A program made the position numbers and the translations under genes. A DNA stretch of 11,023 nt from DAOUBA01 sp034432855. Its GTDB lineage: Bacteria > Chloroflexota > Anaerolineae > B4-G1. The notes below the pieces were generated by a model that saw nothing but the letters and a program-made list of their open reading frames with translations, did not search any database and had not been told where the DNA came from. The stretch is from NCBI GenBank assembly GCA_034432855.1, contig DAOUBA010000019.1, positions 1-11,023 of the forward strand, written 5' to 3'. This document shows positions 1 to 8,465 of the stretch, piece by piece (the stretch's first letter is position 1; each line of letters starts with the position of its first letter).

Positions 1-882
1 GAGCGCTTTGCCGGGCGCTACGCTTTCGTCAAGGGCGATATTTGTGATGCGGCATTGGTGCGCGAGACGATCCGCATTCACGGCGTGGACACGGTCGTGA
101 ATTTCGCCGCCGAGACGCACGTAGACCGCTCGATTATGGACCCGGATGCCTTTATCAAGACCGACGTGTACGGCACCTACGTGCTCCTGGAGGCCGTGCG
201 AGAGTTGGGGCTGGAACGGTACCTCCAGGTGAGCACCGACGAGGTCTACGGCCATGTGCCGGCAGGCGCGTCGAAGGAGAGCGATCCCGTCGCCCCGCGC
301 AGCCCCTATGCCGCCAGCAAGGCCGGCGCCGATCTGATGGTGAACGCGTACTATGTCACCTACAACCTGCCGGTCGTCGTTACACGCGGCTCGAACAACA
401 TTGGCCCTTACCAGTACCCGGAAAAGGTCGTGCCCCTCTTCGTCACCAACGCGATAGACGACCTGCCGCTGCCGCTCTATGGCGATGGATTGCAGGTGCG
501 CGATTACCAGTACGTGCTCGACCACTGCGAGGCGATTGATCTGGTGCTGCACAAGGGGGAAACCGGCGGTATCTATAACATCGGCACGGGCACCGAGATG
601 CGCAACATTGACATGGCCCGTTTGATCCTCCGGCTCCTCGGTAAGCCCGAGAGCCTGATCCAGCCGGTGCGCGATCGCCCCGGCCACGACCGACGGTATA
701 GCCTCGACATCGGCAAAATCCGTGCCCTCGGCTGGGAGCCTACTCACTCCTGCGAAGAGGCCATCGAAAAGACGGTGCGCTGGTACGTGGAGAACGAATG
801 GTGGTGGCGGCCGATCAAGAGTGGCGAGCACTATCAGGAGTATTATCGCAGGCAGTATGAGGGACGAGCGATAAGGGATTAG
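1..882 (+). CDS. rfbB: dTDP-glucose 4,6-dehydratase, 5'-truncated by window edge
   Basis: Enzyme of the extended SDR family that converts dTDP-glucose to dTDP-4-keto-6-deoxyglucose, the second step of dTDP-rhamnose and related deoxysugar synthesis (cytoplasmic, NAD-dependent). The frame is open from base 1; a TTG at 55 is an internal codon, because the residues before it (RYAFVKGDICD) fit the family. The visible part is 293 residues. It shows VNFAAETHVDRSI, the catalytic Thr-Asp-Glu of STDEVYG (visible residues 79-81), and the YxxxK pair of SPYAASK (Y103, K107). It also has NNIGPYQYPEKVVPLF and the substrate-binding segment RPGHDRRYSLD. About 40-55 N-terminal residues, including the GxxGxxG nucleotide loop, lie outside the window. 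The C-terminus (WYVENEWWWRPI...) is intact. rfbA, rfbC or rfbD are not in view, so the operon partner, if any, is upstream. Family assignment is firm; the end sugar is unknown. Confidence 0.96.
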   Translation, partial: ERFAGRYAFVKGDICDAALVRETIRIHGVDTVVNFAAETHVDRSIMDPDAFIKTDVYGTYVLLEAVRELGLERYLQVSTDEVYGHVPAGASKESDPVAPRSPYAASKAGADLMVNAYYVTYNLPVVVTRGSNNIGPYQYPEKVVPLFVTNAIDDLPLPLYGDGLQVRDYQYVLDHCEAIDLVLHKGETGGIYNIGTGTEMRNIDMARLILRLLGKPESLIQPVRDRPGHDRRYSLDIGKIRALGWEPTHSCEEAIEKTVRWYVENEWWWRPIKSGEHYQEYYRRQYEGRAIRD

Positions 883-938
883 TGGTTGGTGGTTGGTGAT
901 TAGTGATCCGGCATGAGGGTTTCCCTATCACCAATCAC
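877..938. repeat. GATTAGTG/GGTTGGTG intergenic repeat with inverted TTGGTGAT
   Basis: Low-complexity tract in the 64-bp gap between rfbB and the ttcA-like gene. GATTAGTG occurs twice, at 877-884 (spanning the rfbB stop) and 898-905, with two GGTTGGTG-like units between. TTGGTGAT at 893-900 is matched by its reverse complement ATCACCAA at 927-934 with a 26-nt loop. It looks like a degenerate dispersed intergenic repeat; genome-wide copies cannot be tested here. No clear Shine-Dalgarno precedes the next gene, so the tract also forms its leader. Confidence 0.45.
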
Positions 939-946
939 GCACTGCG

Positions 947-1654
947 ATGGATGATACACGCCTCACACACTATCTCCTGCGCCAAGTGGCCCGCGCCTGC
1001 AAGGAATTCGATCTTCTTGCCGGGGGTGACCGCGTGGCGGTGGCCGTCTCCGGCGGGAAAGATAGCCGCGCGCTGCTCGAATTGCTGCTCGCTTACCGGC
1101 AACGGGTACCGTATCTCTACGACCTGGTGGCCCTGCACATCAGCGGCGAGATCGCGGGCTTTCCCAACCTGCGCGCGGAACTGGAGCCGTGGTTCCAGAA
1201 CCTGGGGGTCGAGTATCACTTTGCGCCGCTGGAACTGCCGCCGGAGGAACCGCTGCCATTGGATTGCTTCCGCTGTTCGTGGAATCGGCGCAAGGCGCTC
1301 TTTACCGCCGCCGTCGCGCTGGGCTGCAACAAACTGGCCTTCGGCCACCACGCCGACGACGCGGCCGCTACAACGCTCCTCAACCTGATGTTCACCGGGC
1401 GGCTGGAGACGATGGCTCCCCGCGTCTCGTTCTTCGACGGGGCGATCACCGTCATCCGCCCGCTGATCTATGTGCCGGAGAAGGAATTGGCCCGCTATGC
1501 TCAGGCCGCCGGCTTCCCCGACCTGCCCGCATGCCCGCAGGGGCTCGCCTCGCAGCGAGCGCAGGTCAAGGCGTTCTTGCGCGGATTCGGCCGTCGGCAG
1601 AAACAAATCCGCGCCAACCTGTGGCGGGCGGCGCGGAGGGAGATGGGATTTTAA
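947..1654 (+). CDS. ttcA: TtcA-like tRNA 2-thiolation enzyme (PP-loop ATPase)
   Basis: Predicted Fe-S-dependent ATP pyrophosphatase that adenylates and thiolates a tRNA base; in TtcA this makes 2-thiocytidine at position 32. The 235-residue protein has the PP-loop SGGKDS at residues 35-40, the first cluster pair in DCFRC (C107, C110), and the family block GHHADDAAATTLLNLMFTG (133-151) followed by MAPRVSF. After that come VIRPLIYVPEKEL and a lone cysteine in PACPQG (C196), a good candidate for the third ligand of a [4Fe-4S] cluster. The C-terminus is short and basic, as in compact non-proteobacterial members. ATG 947 is the only ordinary start after a stop at 914, and it lacks an obvious Shine-Dalgarno, so it may be coupled to rfbB or leaderless. 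It ends tail-to-tail with the MBL gene. TilS or TtuA are less likely given the LNLMFTG and single CxxC pattern. The exact tRNA position is inferred. Confidence 0.85.
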   Translation: MDDTRLTHYLLRQVARACKEFDLLAGGDRVAVAVSGGKDSRALLELLLAYRQRVPYLYDLVALHISGEIAGFPNLRAELEPWFQNLGVEYHFAPLELPPEEPLPLDCFRCSWNRRKALFTAAVALGCNKLAFGHHADDAAATTLLNLMFTGRLETMAPRVSFFDGAITVIRPLIYVPEKELARYAQAAGFPDLPACPQGLASQRAQVKAFLRGFGRRQKQIRANLWRAARREMGF

Positions 1655-2283
1655 GTTCCTCCTCCTACCCACGGATTGTGCCTCTTCTCATACCCGATGG
1701 TGGTCTTGGACCCGTGGCCGGGATAGACAACCGTCTCGTCGGGCAATGCAAAGAGCACCTCGCGGATCGAGCGCACGAGCGTCTCCCAATCGCCGCCGGG
1801 TAGGTCGCTGCGTCCCACTCCATCTGCAAACAGCACGTCGCCGTCGAAGACCGCGCCCTCGCGCGGTTCGTAGAACGCCACGCCGCCGGGACTGTGGCCG
1901 GGGACGTGGAGCACGCGGAAGCGCAGCCGGCCCACTTCGAGCACCTGTCCATCTGCCAGTTCGATGTCCGGCAGAGGGCTTTCCCTGACCGGCACGCCGA
2001 ACCACTCCGCCCCGCCCTGCGCCCGCAGGAGCGGCACTTCCGCCGGGTGCAACGCCAGCGGTGCCCCGGTGGCCACCACGATCTCGGCGTTGGCCCCCAT
2101 GTGATCGAAGTGGCAGTGGGTGTTGAGGACGTAACGGATGGTCAGGCCGCTCTTTTCGAGCGCGGCCAGGATGCGCTCCGGGTGCCCGCCGGGATCGATC
2201 ACTACCCCCTCGCGCGTCTCCTCACAGCCGACGATGTAGCAGTTGGTCTGGGTGATGCCGACTTGAACGGTGTGCAGGATCAC
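1651..2283 (-). CDS. MBL-fold metallo-hydrolase, glyoxalase II/YcbL-like
   Basis: Cytoplasmic dinuclear-metal hydrolase of the metallo-beta-lactamase fold; members cleave thioesters such as S-lactoylglutathione or oxidise persulfides. The 210 residues carry all the metal ligands: THCHFDH (H56, H58, D60, H61), H130 in VPGHSPGG, the bridging D149 in FDGDVLF, and H190 in YPGHG. The GVGRSDLPGGD block (155-165) is the GRTD-like signature of the small GloB/YcbL group, and the lack of the long C-terminal substrate domain of true glyoxalase II fits YcbL-size proteins. The start is GTG at 2283, only 3 bp after the stop of the PPC lipoprotein gene, with a weak ribosome site inside that gene, so translational coupling is likely. 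Its stop TAA overlaps the stop of the convergent ttcA-like gene in one TTAA. The substrate cannot be told from sequence. Confidence 0.93.
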   Translation of the reverse strand: MILHTVQVGITQTNCYIVGCEETREGVVIDPGGHPERILAALEKSGLTIRYVLNTHCHFDHMGANAEIVVATGAPLALHPAEVPLLRAQGGAEWFGVPVRESPLPDIELADGQVLEVGRLRFRVLHVPGHSPGGVAFYEPREGAVFDGDVLFADGVGRSDLPGGDWETLVRSIREVLFALPDETVVYPGHGSKTTIGYEKRHNPWVGGGT

Positions 2284-2286
2284 GTC

Positions 2287-4290
2287 TCAGTCCGCGCTTA
2301 CCCGCGTCAGGCTCAGTTGATATGCCCCCACTTCCCCATCGTAGGAGCGGGCCACGATGCGGTACGTGCCGTCGGTGGGCAACGTGTATCCTTCGATCAG
2401 CGCAAAGTACCGCTCGCCGCCGTCATCATCGCTCGTGAGCAGTTCGCCATCGGGGCTGTACAGTTCCAGGACCGTGTCCAACAGGTCGCCGCGCCCGATC
2501 ATCTCGATGCGGACGACGTCCCCGGTCGCTCCTTCGAAGGCCCAATATTCTTGCGGCGTTTCCCCGGTCAGGCGGCCAACTACCGTGCTCCCGTAGGCCA
2601 TTGCGCCGACAGTCACCCTCTGCAAGGTCAGGTCATAGCGCCCGCCCTGCCCGCTGTAGGAACGGGCGACGATGACGTAGGTGCCGGACACGGGTAACGT
2701 GTAGCCGATAATGCGGGCGAAAGCATCGTCGAGACTATCGTCGTTGCTGGTCAACAGCATACCGTCTGCGTCGTACAACTCCAGGTAGGTATCGGTCAGA
2801 TCGCCGTACCCGATCATCGAGATGCTGACCACGTCGCCGGCCTGGCCCTCGAAGAGCCAACGTTCCTGAGGGATCGTCGGCTTCAGTTTGCCCATCTGGG
2901 TCTGTCCGTAGGCGATGGCGAGTTCTTCGGCCTCCATCCGCTCCAGGGTCAGAGCGTAAGGCCCGAGCCGTCCACCATACCCACTGGCGACGATGGTGTA
3001 GGAACCCGATTCCGGCAGTGCGTAGCCGAGGATGCGGGCAAAGGCGTCGTCCAGGCTGTCGTCGTTGCTGGTCAACAGGTCACCGTCGGGGCCGTACAAC
3101 TCCAGGTAGGTATCGGTCAGGTCGCCGCGCCCGATCATCGAGATGTTGACCACGTCGCCGGCCTGGCCCTCGAAGACCCAGTGCTCGCGGGGCATCTCTG
3201 CGGTCAACCTGCCCGATCCCGTCTCGCCGTAGACGATAAGCGATACGCGCGGCACGGGTGCTTCGACCAAGGCCAACGTGATCGCGTAATCGCCGGCGCC
3301 GGAGATGGCCGAGACTTCGATCGTGTACCGCCCGGCCACAGGCAGGCGGAGCGCATACAGCAGCGCGTTGCCTGCCTCGCCGCTGTCGTCGTCCCATCCT
3401 ATCGCCGTGCCGCTCTCGTCGTAGACCGTCACGTACACATCCAGTCTATCGGAGTCGAAAGCATCCACACGGATCGTCACGTATTGCTCGCCCGCGGCCT
3501 CGAACGTCCACACGTCTGTGCCTTCAGAGGACAGCGTCCCCGTCATGGTCTCTCCTGCCGATAGCGCTCCCCTCTCGGCGGGCCCCGCTGCTTCCGGCGG
3601 GAAAAACTCCAGGCTGGCGAACAGATCCTGAAAGATTGGCTCATAGTCGGTCCAAACGTCTCGCGGCGCGATGCCTATGGCGAAACCCGCTACCCCATCC
3701 CCCACAGCGGCGGCCAGGTACGCAACGATGACTTCTTCGGACGTTTCCTCCCAACGTATCTTCACGCCGACGCCCGGCACCGTGCCGAAGATGCGGGGCT
3801 CGACTTCGTCGCTCTCGTATCCCTCTTGCTCCATAAGGGTTTCCAGCAGGCCATCGAGGAGGGTCTGGGGCGTTTCTGCTGCGCCGGGCTTTCCGACCAT
3901 CTCTTCGACGTCGTCAGGCGTGCCGGCGAAGACGCCGAAGAGCGGCACCTGGGTCGGATCGTTCAATTCCAGCGCCTCATCGCTTTCGGCGAAGAGGATG
4001 CCCTCGCCGGTATCGCCGTACACCCAGTCTGCCGGATAGGAGAGGCGAAAGCCCATCGCCGGGTTGGCGTACGACTCGGTGGCCGGCTGCGGGGTCGCCG
4101 TCGGTCTGGGTGTGGCCGTCGGCCTGGGTGTTGCGGTGGGCCTGGGTGTCACTGTGGGCCTGGGGGTGCGGGTCGGGCGGAGAGTGGCGGTTGGCGCCCG
4201 GCGCGGCGTCGGGGCGCAGATGCAGCCCAGGCTCGCCAGGAGCAACGCGCCTACCGCAATTCCGGTGAACAGAATTCGTTTGCTGGTCAT
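2287..4290 (-). CDS. Secreted lipoprotein: TPRPTA linker, PsbP-like region, four PPC domains
   Basis: Predicted exported, probably lipid-anchored protein of 667 residues with no recognised enzymatic domain. Residues 1-23 are a signal peptide (SKR, hydrophobic core ILFTGIAVGALLLASLG, then C23); the lipobox SLGC is imperfect because position -3 is Ser. Residues 26-71 form a Thr/Pro/Arg linker with four TPRPT(A/V) hexapeptides plus a fifth degenerate one. Residues 73-230 (SYANPAMGFRLSYPADW ... PIFQDLFASLEFF) resemble the PsbP-like/DUF1795 fold found in surface proteins. Four PPC-type beta domains follow at about 239-341, 350-450, 457-557 and 562-662, each with the W.FEG.AGD ... LELY..DG.LL.S.DD ... 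GY.LP.SG.Y.I pattern. PPC domains usually accompany secreted proteases, but no protease is fused here. ATG 4290 is chosen because the signal peptide begins there; the frame is open upstream but runs over the antitoxin gene. It lies 17 bp after the antitoxin stop and 3 bp before the MBL gene. Confidence 0.9.
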   Translation of the reverse strand: MTSKRILFTGIAVGALLLASLGCICAPTPRRAPTATLRPTRTPRPTVTPRPTATPRPTATPRPTATPQPATESYANPAMGFRLSYPADWVYGDTGEGILFAESDEALELNDPTQVPLFGVFAGTPDDVEEMVGKPGAAETPQTLLDGLLETLMEQEGYESDEVEPRIFGTVPGVGVKIRWEETSEEVIVAYLAAAVGDGVAGFAIGIAPRDVWTDYEPIFQDLFASLEFFPPEAAGPAERGALSAGETMTGTLSSEGTDVWTFEAAGEQYVTIRVDAFDSDRLDVYVTVYDESGTAIGWDDDSGEAGNALLYALRLPVAGRYTIEVSAISGAGDYAITLALVEAPVPRVSLIVYGETGSGRLTAEMPREHWVFEGQAGDVVNISMIGRGDLTDTYLELYGPDGDLLTSNDDSLDDAFARILGYALPESGSYTIVASGYGGRLGPYALTLERMEAEELAIAYGQTQMGKLKPTIPQERWLFEGQAGDVVSISMIGYGDLTDTYLELYDADGMLLTSNDDSLDDAFARIIGYTLPVSGTYVIVARSYSGQGGRYDLTLQRVTVGAMAYGSTVVGRLTGETPQEYWAFEGATGDVVRIEMIGRGDLLDTVLELYSPDGELLTSDDDGGERYFALIEGYTLPTDGTYRIVARSYDGEVGAYQLSLTRVSAD
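2623..3243 (-). repeat. Two tandem 321-bp PPC-domain repeats
   Basis: PPC domains 2 and 3 of the lipoprotein (residues 350-456 and 457-563) remain closely similar at DNA level. The stretch starting TACAACTCCAGGTAGG at 2774 recurs at 3095, an offset of exactly 321 bp (107 codons), with few differences over about 80 bp. TCGTTGCTGGTCAACAG also recurs at the same offset. This indicates a fairly recent in-frame domain duplication or gene conversion; domains 1 and 4 are more diverged. Confidence 0.8.
4078..4167 (-). repeat. 18-bp tandem repeat encoding TPRPTA linker
   Basis: Five 18-bp units inside the lipoprotein gene encode TPRPTV, three copies of TPRPTA, and TPQPAT (residues 42-71). The units differ mainly at third positions, so the peptide is conserved while the DNA drifts. 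Such Thr/Pro tracts link a membrane anchor to outer domains, and unit number may vary between strains. Confidence 0.85.
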
Positions 4291-4307
4291 TGAGGCTGGC
4301 AACCTCG

Positions 4308-4571
4308 TCAAGCAGTCGTCGACGATTCGCGCAGATGATTGAGCAGCGAGACGTTGACCAATGTCTCGACCGATACGCCTTGAACGCGCGCTCGACGCGC
4401 CAGTTCTTCCGCCAGTTCGGGCAAAATTGCCACGCGGATGGCCCGCCTCTCTGGCACTTCGAAGCGGAACCACTCCCCATCGTCCTCCATAAATGGGGCC
4501 GTATCGAGGTTATCCCAGAAGGCAGCCTCCTCTTCATAAGTCTTGAACTCCGGCACCTGGACTTCGCTCAT
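4308..4571 (-). CDS. CopG/BrnA-type ribbon-helix-helix antitoxin
   Basis: Predicted antitoxin and autorepressor of the upstream BrnT-like toxin. It has 87 residues. The N-terminal half, FKTYEEEAAFWDNLDTAPFMEDDGEWFRF, has the acidic EEE.AFWD..DT pattern of antitoxins that pair with BrnT toxins (CopG_antitoxin type) and would be the toxin-neutralising part. The C-terminal half, RRAIRVAILPELAEELARRARVQGVSVETLVNVSLLNHL (about 42-80), fits a ribbon-helix-helix: a short basic beta strand, helix, turn GVS and second helix. Its ATG overlaps the toxin stop by 4 bp (ATGA, 4568-4571), so translation is coupled in toxin-first order, as usual for brnT-brnA. The lipoprotein gene follows after 17 bp. DNA binding and autoregulation are known for the family and inferred here. 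Confidence 0.85.
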   Translation of the reverse strand: MSEVQVPEFKTYEEEAAFWDNLDTAPFMEDDGEWFRFEVPERRAIRVAILPELAEELARRARVQGVSVETLVNVSLLNHLRESSTTA

Positions 4572-4840
4572 CTCTGCAACCTCCTGAAACTGCGCTTCTC
4601 GCCATCGGTCATATCTCGCGCCGTGATCGGCTTATACACAGCGCCTTCCTTGTGTTCGAGCACGACAAACAAATACCGTCCATCCCTGGTCTGCCCATAT
4701 AAGCGATAGCGATTCTGTCCCTGGCGGTGGGCCAGGTGGAGTGGGTCCTGACAGACTTCCCAAACCTCGTCTGGCTCGACATTGTGCCGGGCAATGTGTT
4801 CGACGCGGTAGTCATCCCACTCAAGTTCGTTGATTCGCAC
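4568..4840 (-). CDS. brnT: BrnT-like toxin of a type II toxin-antitoxin pair
   Basis: Predicted ribonuclease toxin of the BrnT family (RelE-like fold), which blocks translation when freed from its antitoxin. From GTG 4840 the protein has 90 residues: RINELEWDDYRVEHIARHNVEPDEVWEV (the family's N-terminal W(D/E)..N..HIA.H.V...E pattern), DPLHLAHRQGQNRYRLYGQTRDGRYLFVVLE, and the basic end KPITARDMTDGEKRSFRRLQR with the conserved I.AR.MT..E. The frame is open further, with ATG at 4900 (110 residues) and TTG at 4909. I prefer GTG 4840 for three reasons: it gives the usual BrnT length, a GGGGCAGG stretch lies just upstream, and the longer forms would be encoded by the predicted promoter itself. The ATG 4900 start remains possible. 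The gene overlaps its antitoxin by 4 bp and is divergent from uvrA. Confidence 0.82.
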   Translation of the reverse strand: MRINELEWDDYRVEHIARHNVEPDEVWEVCQDPLHLAHRQGQNRYRLYGQTRDGRYLFVVLEHKEGAVYKPITARDMTDGEKRSFRRLQR

Positions 4841-4879
4841 AGGATACCTGCCCCAATCGTTGTTGTGAGGTTCACCAAA

Positions 4880-4909
4880 AGTATAAGCCAAATGTCCCAT
4901 TTTGTCCAA
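4880..4909 (-). promoter_or_regulatory. Predicted sigma-70 promoter of the toxin-antitoxin operon
   Basis: Reading the - strand, TTGGAC (4909-4904) and TATACT (4885-4880) are separated by 18 bp. The -10 matches the consensus TATAAT at five of six positions. Transcription would start near 4873, before GTG 4840 but after the alternative starts at 4900 and 4909. The -35 box overlaps that of uvrA on the other strand. Confidence 0.55.
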
Positions 4910-4930
4910 CCCCCCAACTTGTGTTACAAT
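4902..4930 (+). promoter_or_regulatory. Predicted sigma-70 promoter of uvrA
   Basis: TTGTCC at 4902-4907 and TACAAT at 4925-4930 with an ideal 17-bp spacer; matches to consensus are four of six and five of six. Transcription would start near 4937, giving a leader of about 97 nt before ATG 5034. No SOS box (CTG-N10-CAG or GAAC-N4-GTTC type) is evident over the promoter. Confidence 0.6.
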
Positions 4931-4937
4931 AGTCTTT

Positions 4938-5020
4938 CACCTCAACGAGGTGTGAAAAACCCTCACCCCTTCCCCTCTCCCCATTTTGGGAAAGGGGAGA
5001 AGGCTGGGGGAAGAGGTGAG
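4938..5020 (+). promoter_or_regulatory. Hairpin-rich uvrA leader with CCTCACCCC palindromic element
   Basis: A small perfect hairpin (CACCTC 4938-4943, loop AAC, GAGGTG 4947-4952) lies at the predicted transcription start. A larger one follows. CTCACC 4962-4967 pairs with GGTGAG 5015-5020, CTTCCCC 4969-4975 with GGGGAAG 5007-5013, and TCTCCCC 4976-4982 with GGGGAGA 4994-5000. That is 20 pairs with a bulge at 5001-5006. The right arm ends just before the uvrA Shine-Dalgarno (AGGAG 5025-5029). The CCCTCACCCC...GGGGTGAGG style resembles dispersed REP/MITE-like repeats; copy number cannot be tested here. Confidence 0.6.
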
Positions 5021-5033
5021 AGCGAGGAGACCC

Positions 5034-7895
<2,862 letters not shown>

Positions 7896-7900
7896 ACAGG

Positions 7901-7928
7901 TTGACATCTCCAGACTCTTGACTATACT
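7901..7928 (+). promoter_or_regulatory. Predicted sigma-70 promoter downstream of uvrA
   Basis: Consensus TTGACA (7901-7906) and TATACT (7923-7928) are separated by 16 bp, just 5 bp after the uvrA stop. Transcription would start near 7935 and read the small ORF at 8046 and probably the Trm112-like gene. No rho-independent terminator is seen between uvrA and this promoter. Confidence 0.6.
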
Positions 7929-8045
7929 GAAGTGTGCAAGCGGTCAGAGAAGCGCAGCGATGAATGATGAGAAGTGGGGCACTGCGCAGGATAAAGTTGC
8001 ACGGTTGTATATGATGCCAGAGGGTAAGAAGCAAGGAGCAAGGCA

Positions 8046-8192
8046 ATGGACGAGCAGCAGGTGAAAGAGGCTCGCACAGCCTACGTAGCCACAGAGGAGA
8101 AAATCGCCCCAGGCACGATTGTGGCCGAGATGACGGCTCAGGAATTGAGAACCCTAATCCAGAGTGCTGTACTTGTGCTATACTATGCGTAG
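8046..8192 (+). CDS. Small hypothetical protein, 48 aa
   Basis: I do not recognise this protein. It reads MDEQQVKEARTAYVAT, then EEKIAPGTIVAEMTAQELRTL, ending IQSAVLVLYYA. The acidic/amphipathic first part and the MTAQELRTLI stretch resemble the N-terminal helix seen in many tiny helper or antitoxin-like proteins, but no family can be named. Support for translation is good: AAGGAG at 8033-8038 is 7 nt before the ATG, a stop at 8025 fixes the start, and a consensus promoter lies upstream. A 34-codon ORF at 7960-8064 in another frame overlaps its start by 19 bp and could be a leader peptide, though its ribosome site is weak. The stop is 23 bp before the Trm112-like gene. The hydrophobic end (AVLVLYY) is too short for a membrane span. 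It may also be a decayed gene remnant. Confidence 0.45.
   Translation: MDEQQVKEARTAYVATEEKIAPGTIVAEMTAQELRTLIQSAVLVLYYA
8176..8184 (+). promoter_or_regulatory. Possible extended -10 promoter before the Trm112-like operon
   Basis: TGCTATACT forms an extended -10 (TGn plus TATACT) 32 bp before ATG 8216. No -35 box lies at the right distance. It overlaps the end of the 48-codon ORF. It could give the four-gene operon its own start, independent of the promoter at 7901. Confidence 0.35.
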
Positions 8193-8215
8193 AACCCAAC
8201 GAGGAGTGCGAAGCG

Positions 8216-8461
8216 ATGATCAGCCCAGACCTGTTGAATATTCTGCGTTGCCCTTATTGCGTCAGCGGCGAGACGCGCAAGCCCGGCGACGACCCCGGCC
8301 GGCTGGAACTGGTGCATGATTGCTGGCTGGTGTGCCAGGAACCCGATTGTGGCCGCAAATACCCCATCCTCGACGACATCCCGGTGATGCTCGTGGATGA
8401 GGGGGATAAGTGGATCAACGTCGCCGTCGCCGACCTGCCGGTGCCGCCGCCGACCGAATAG
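8216..8461 (+). CDS. Trm112-like zinc-ribbon protein
   Basis: Small soluble protein of the Trm112p/YcaR (UPF0434) family, 81 residues. In eukaryotes and archaea Trm112 activates RNA and protein methyltransferases; the bacterial role is poorly defined. Visible features are the start SPDLLNILRCPYC (C12, C15), a second knuckle WLVCQEPDC (C40, C45), and the diagnostic GRKYPILDDIPVMLVDE (46-62). The four cysteines give a plausible zinc ribbon, a feature kept only in part of the bacterial members. The segment between the knuckles is longer than in YcaR. The tail VAVADLPVPPPTE is acidic and Pro-rich. GAGGAG at 8201-8206 lies 9 nt before the ATG. It is the first of four genes packed with gaps or overlaps of at most 11 bp. 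Confidence 0.85.
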   Translation: MISPDLLNILRCPYCVSGETRKPGDDPGRLELVHDCWLVCQEPDCGRKYPILDDIPVMLVDEGDKWINVAVADLPVPPPTE

Positions 8462-8465
8462 CCTC

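Noticed and set aside
935..1672. - strand frame of 245 codons opposite the ttcA-like gene
   Set aside because: The + strand has full PP-loop and cluster motifs; the antisense product has none.
4291..4473. Upstream extension of the lipoprotein frame
   Set aside because: It would place 61 residues before the signal peptide and overlap the antitoxin gene; ATG 4290 begins exactly at the signal peptide.
4986..5033. TTG start 16 codons upstream for uvrA
   Set aside because: It lies in the leader hairpin; the family N-terminus and the AGGAG site point to ATG 5034.
7923..8222. Resemblance of the two TATACT...AAGCGATGA leaders (7923 and 8179) as a duplication
   Set aside because: Matches are short and spacing differs; chance similarity cannot be excluded.
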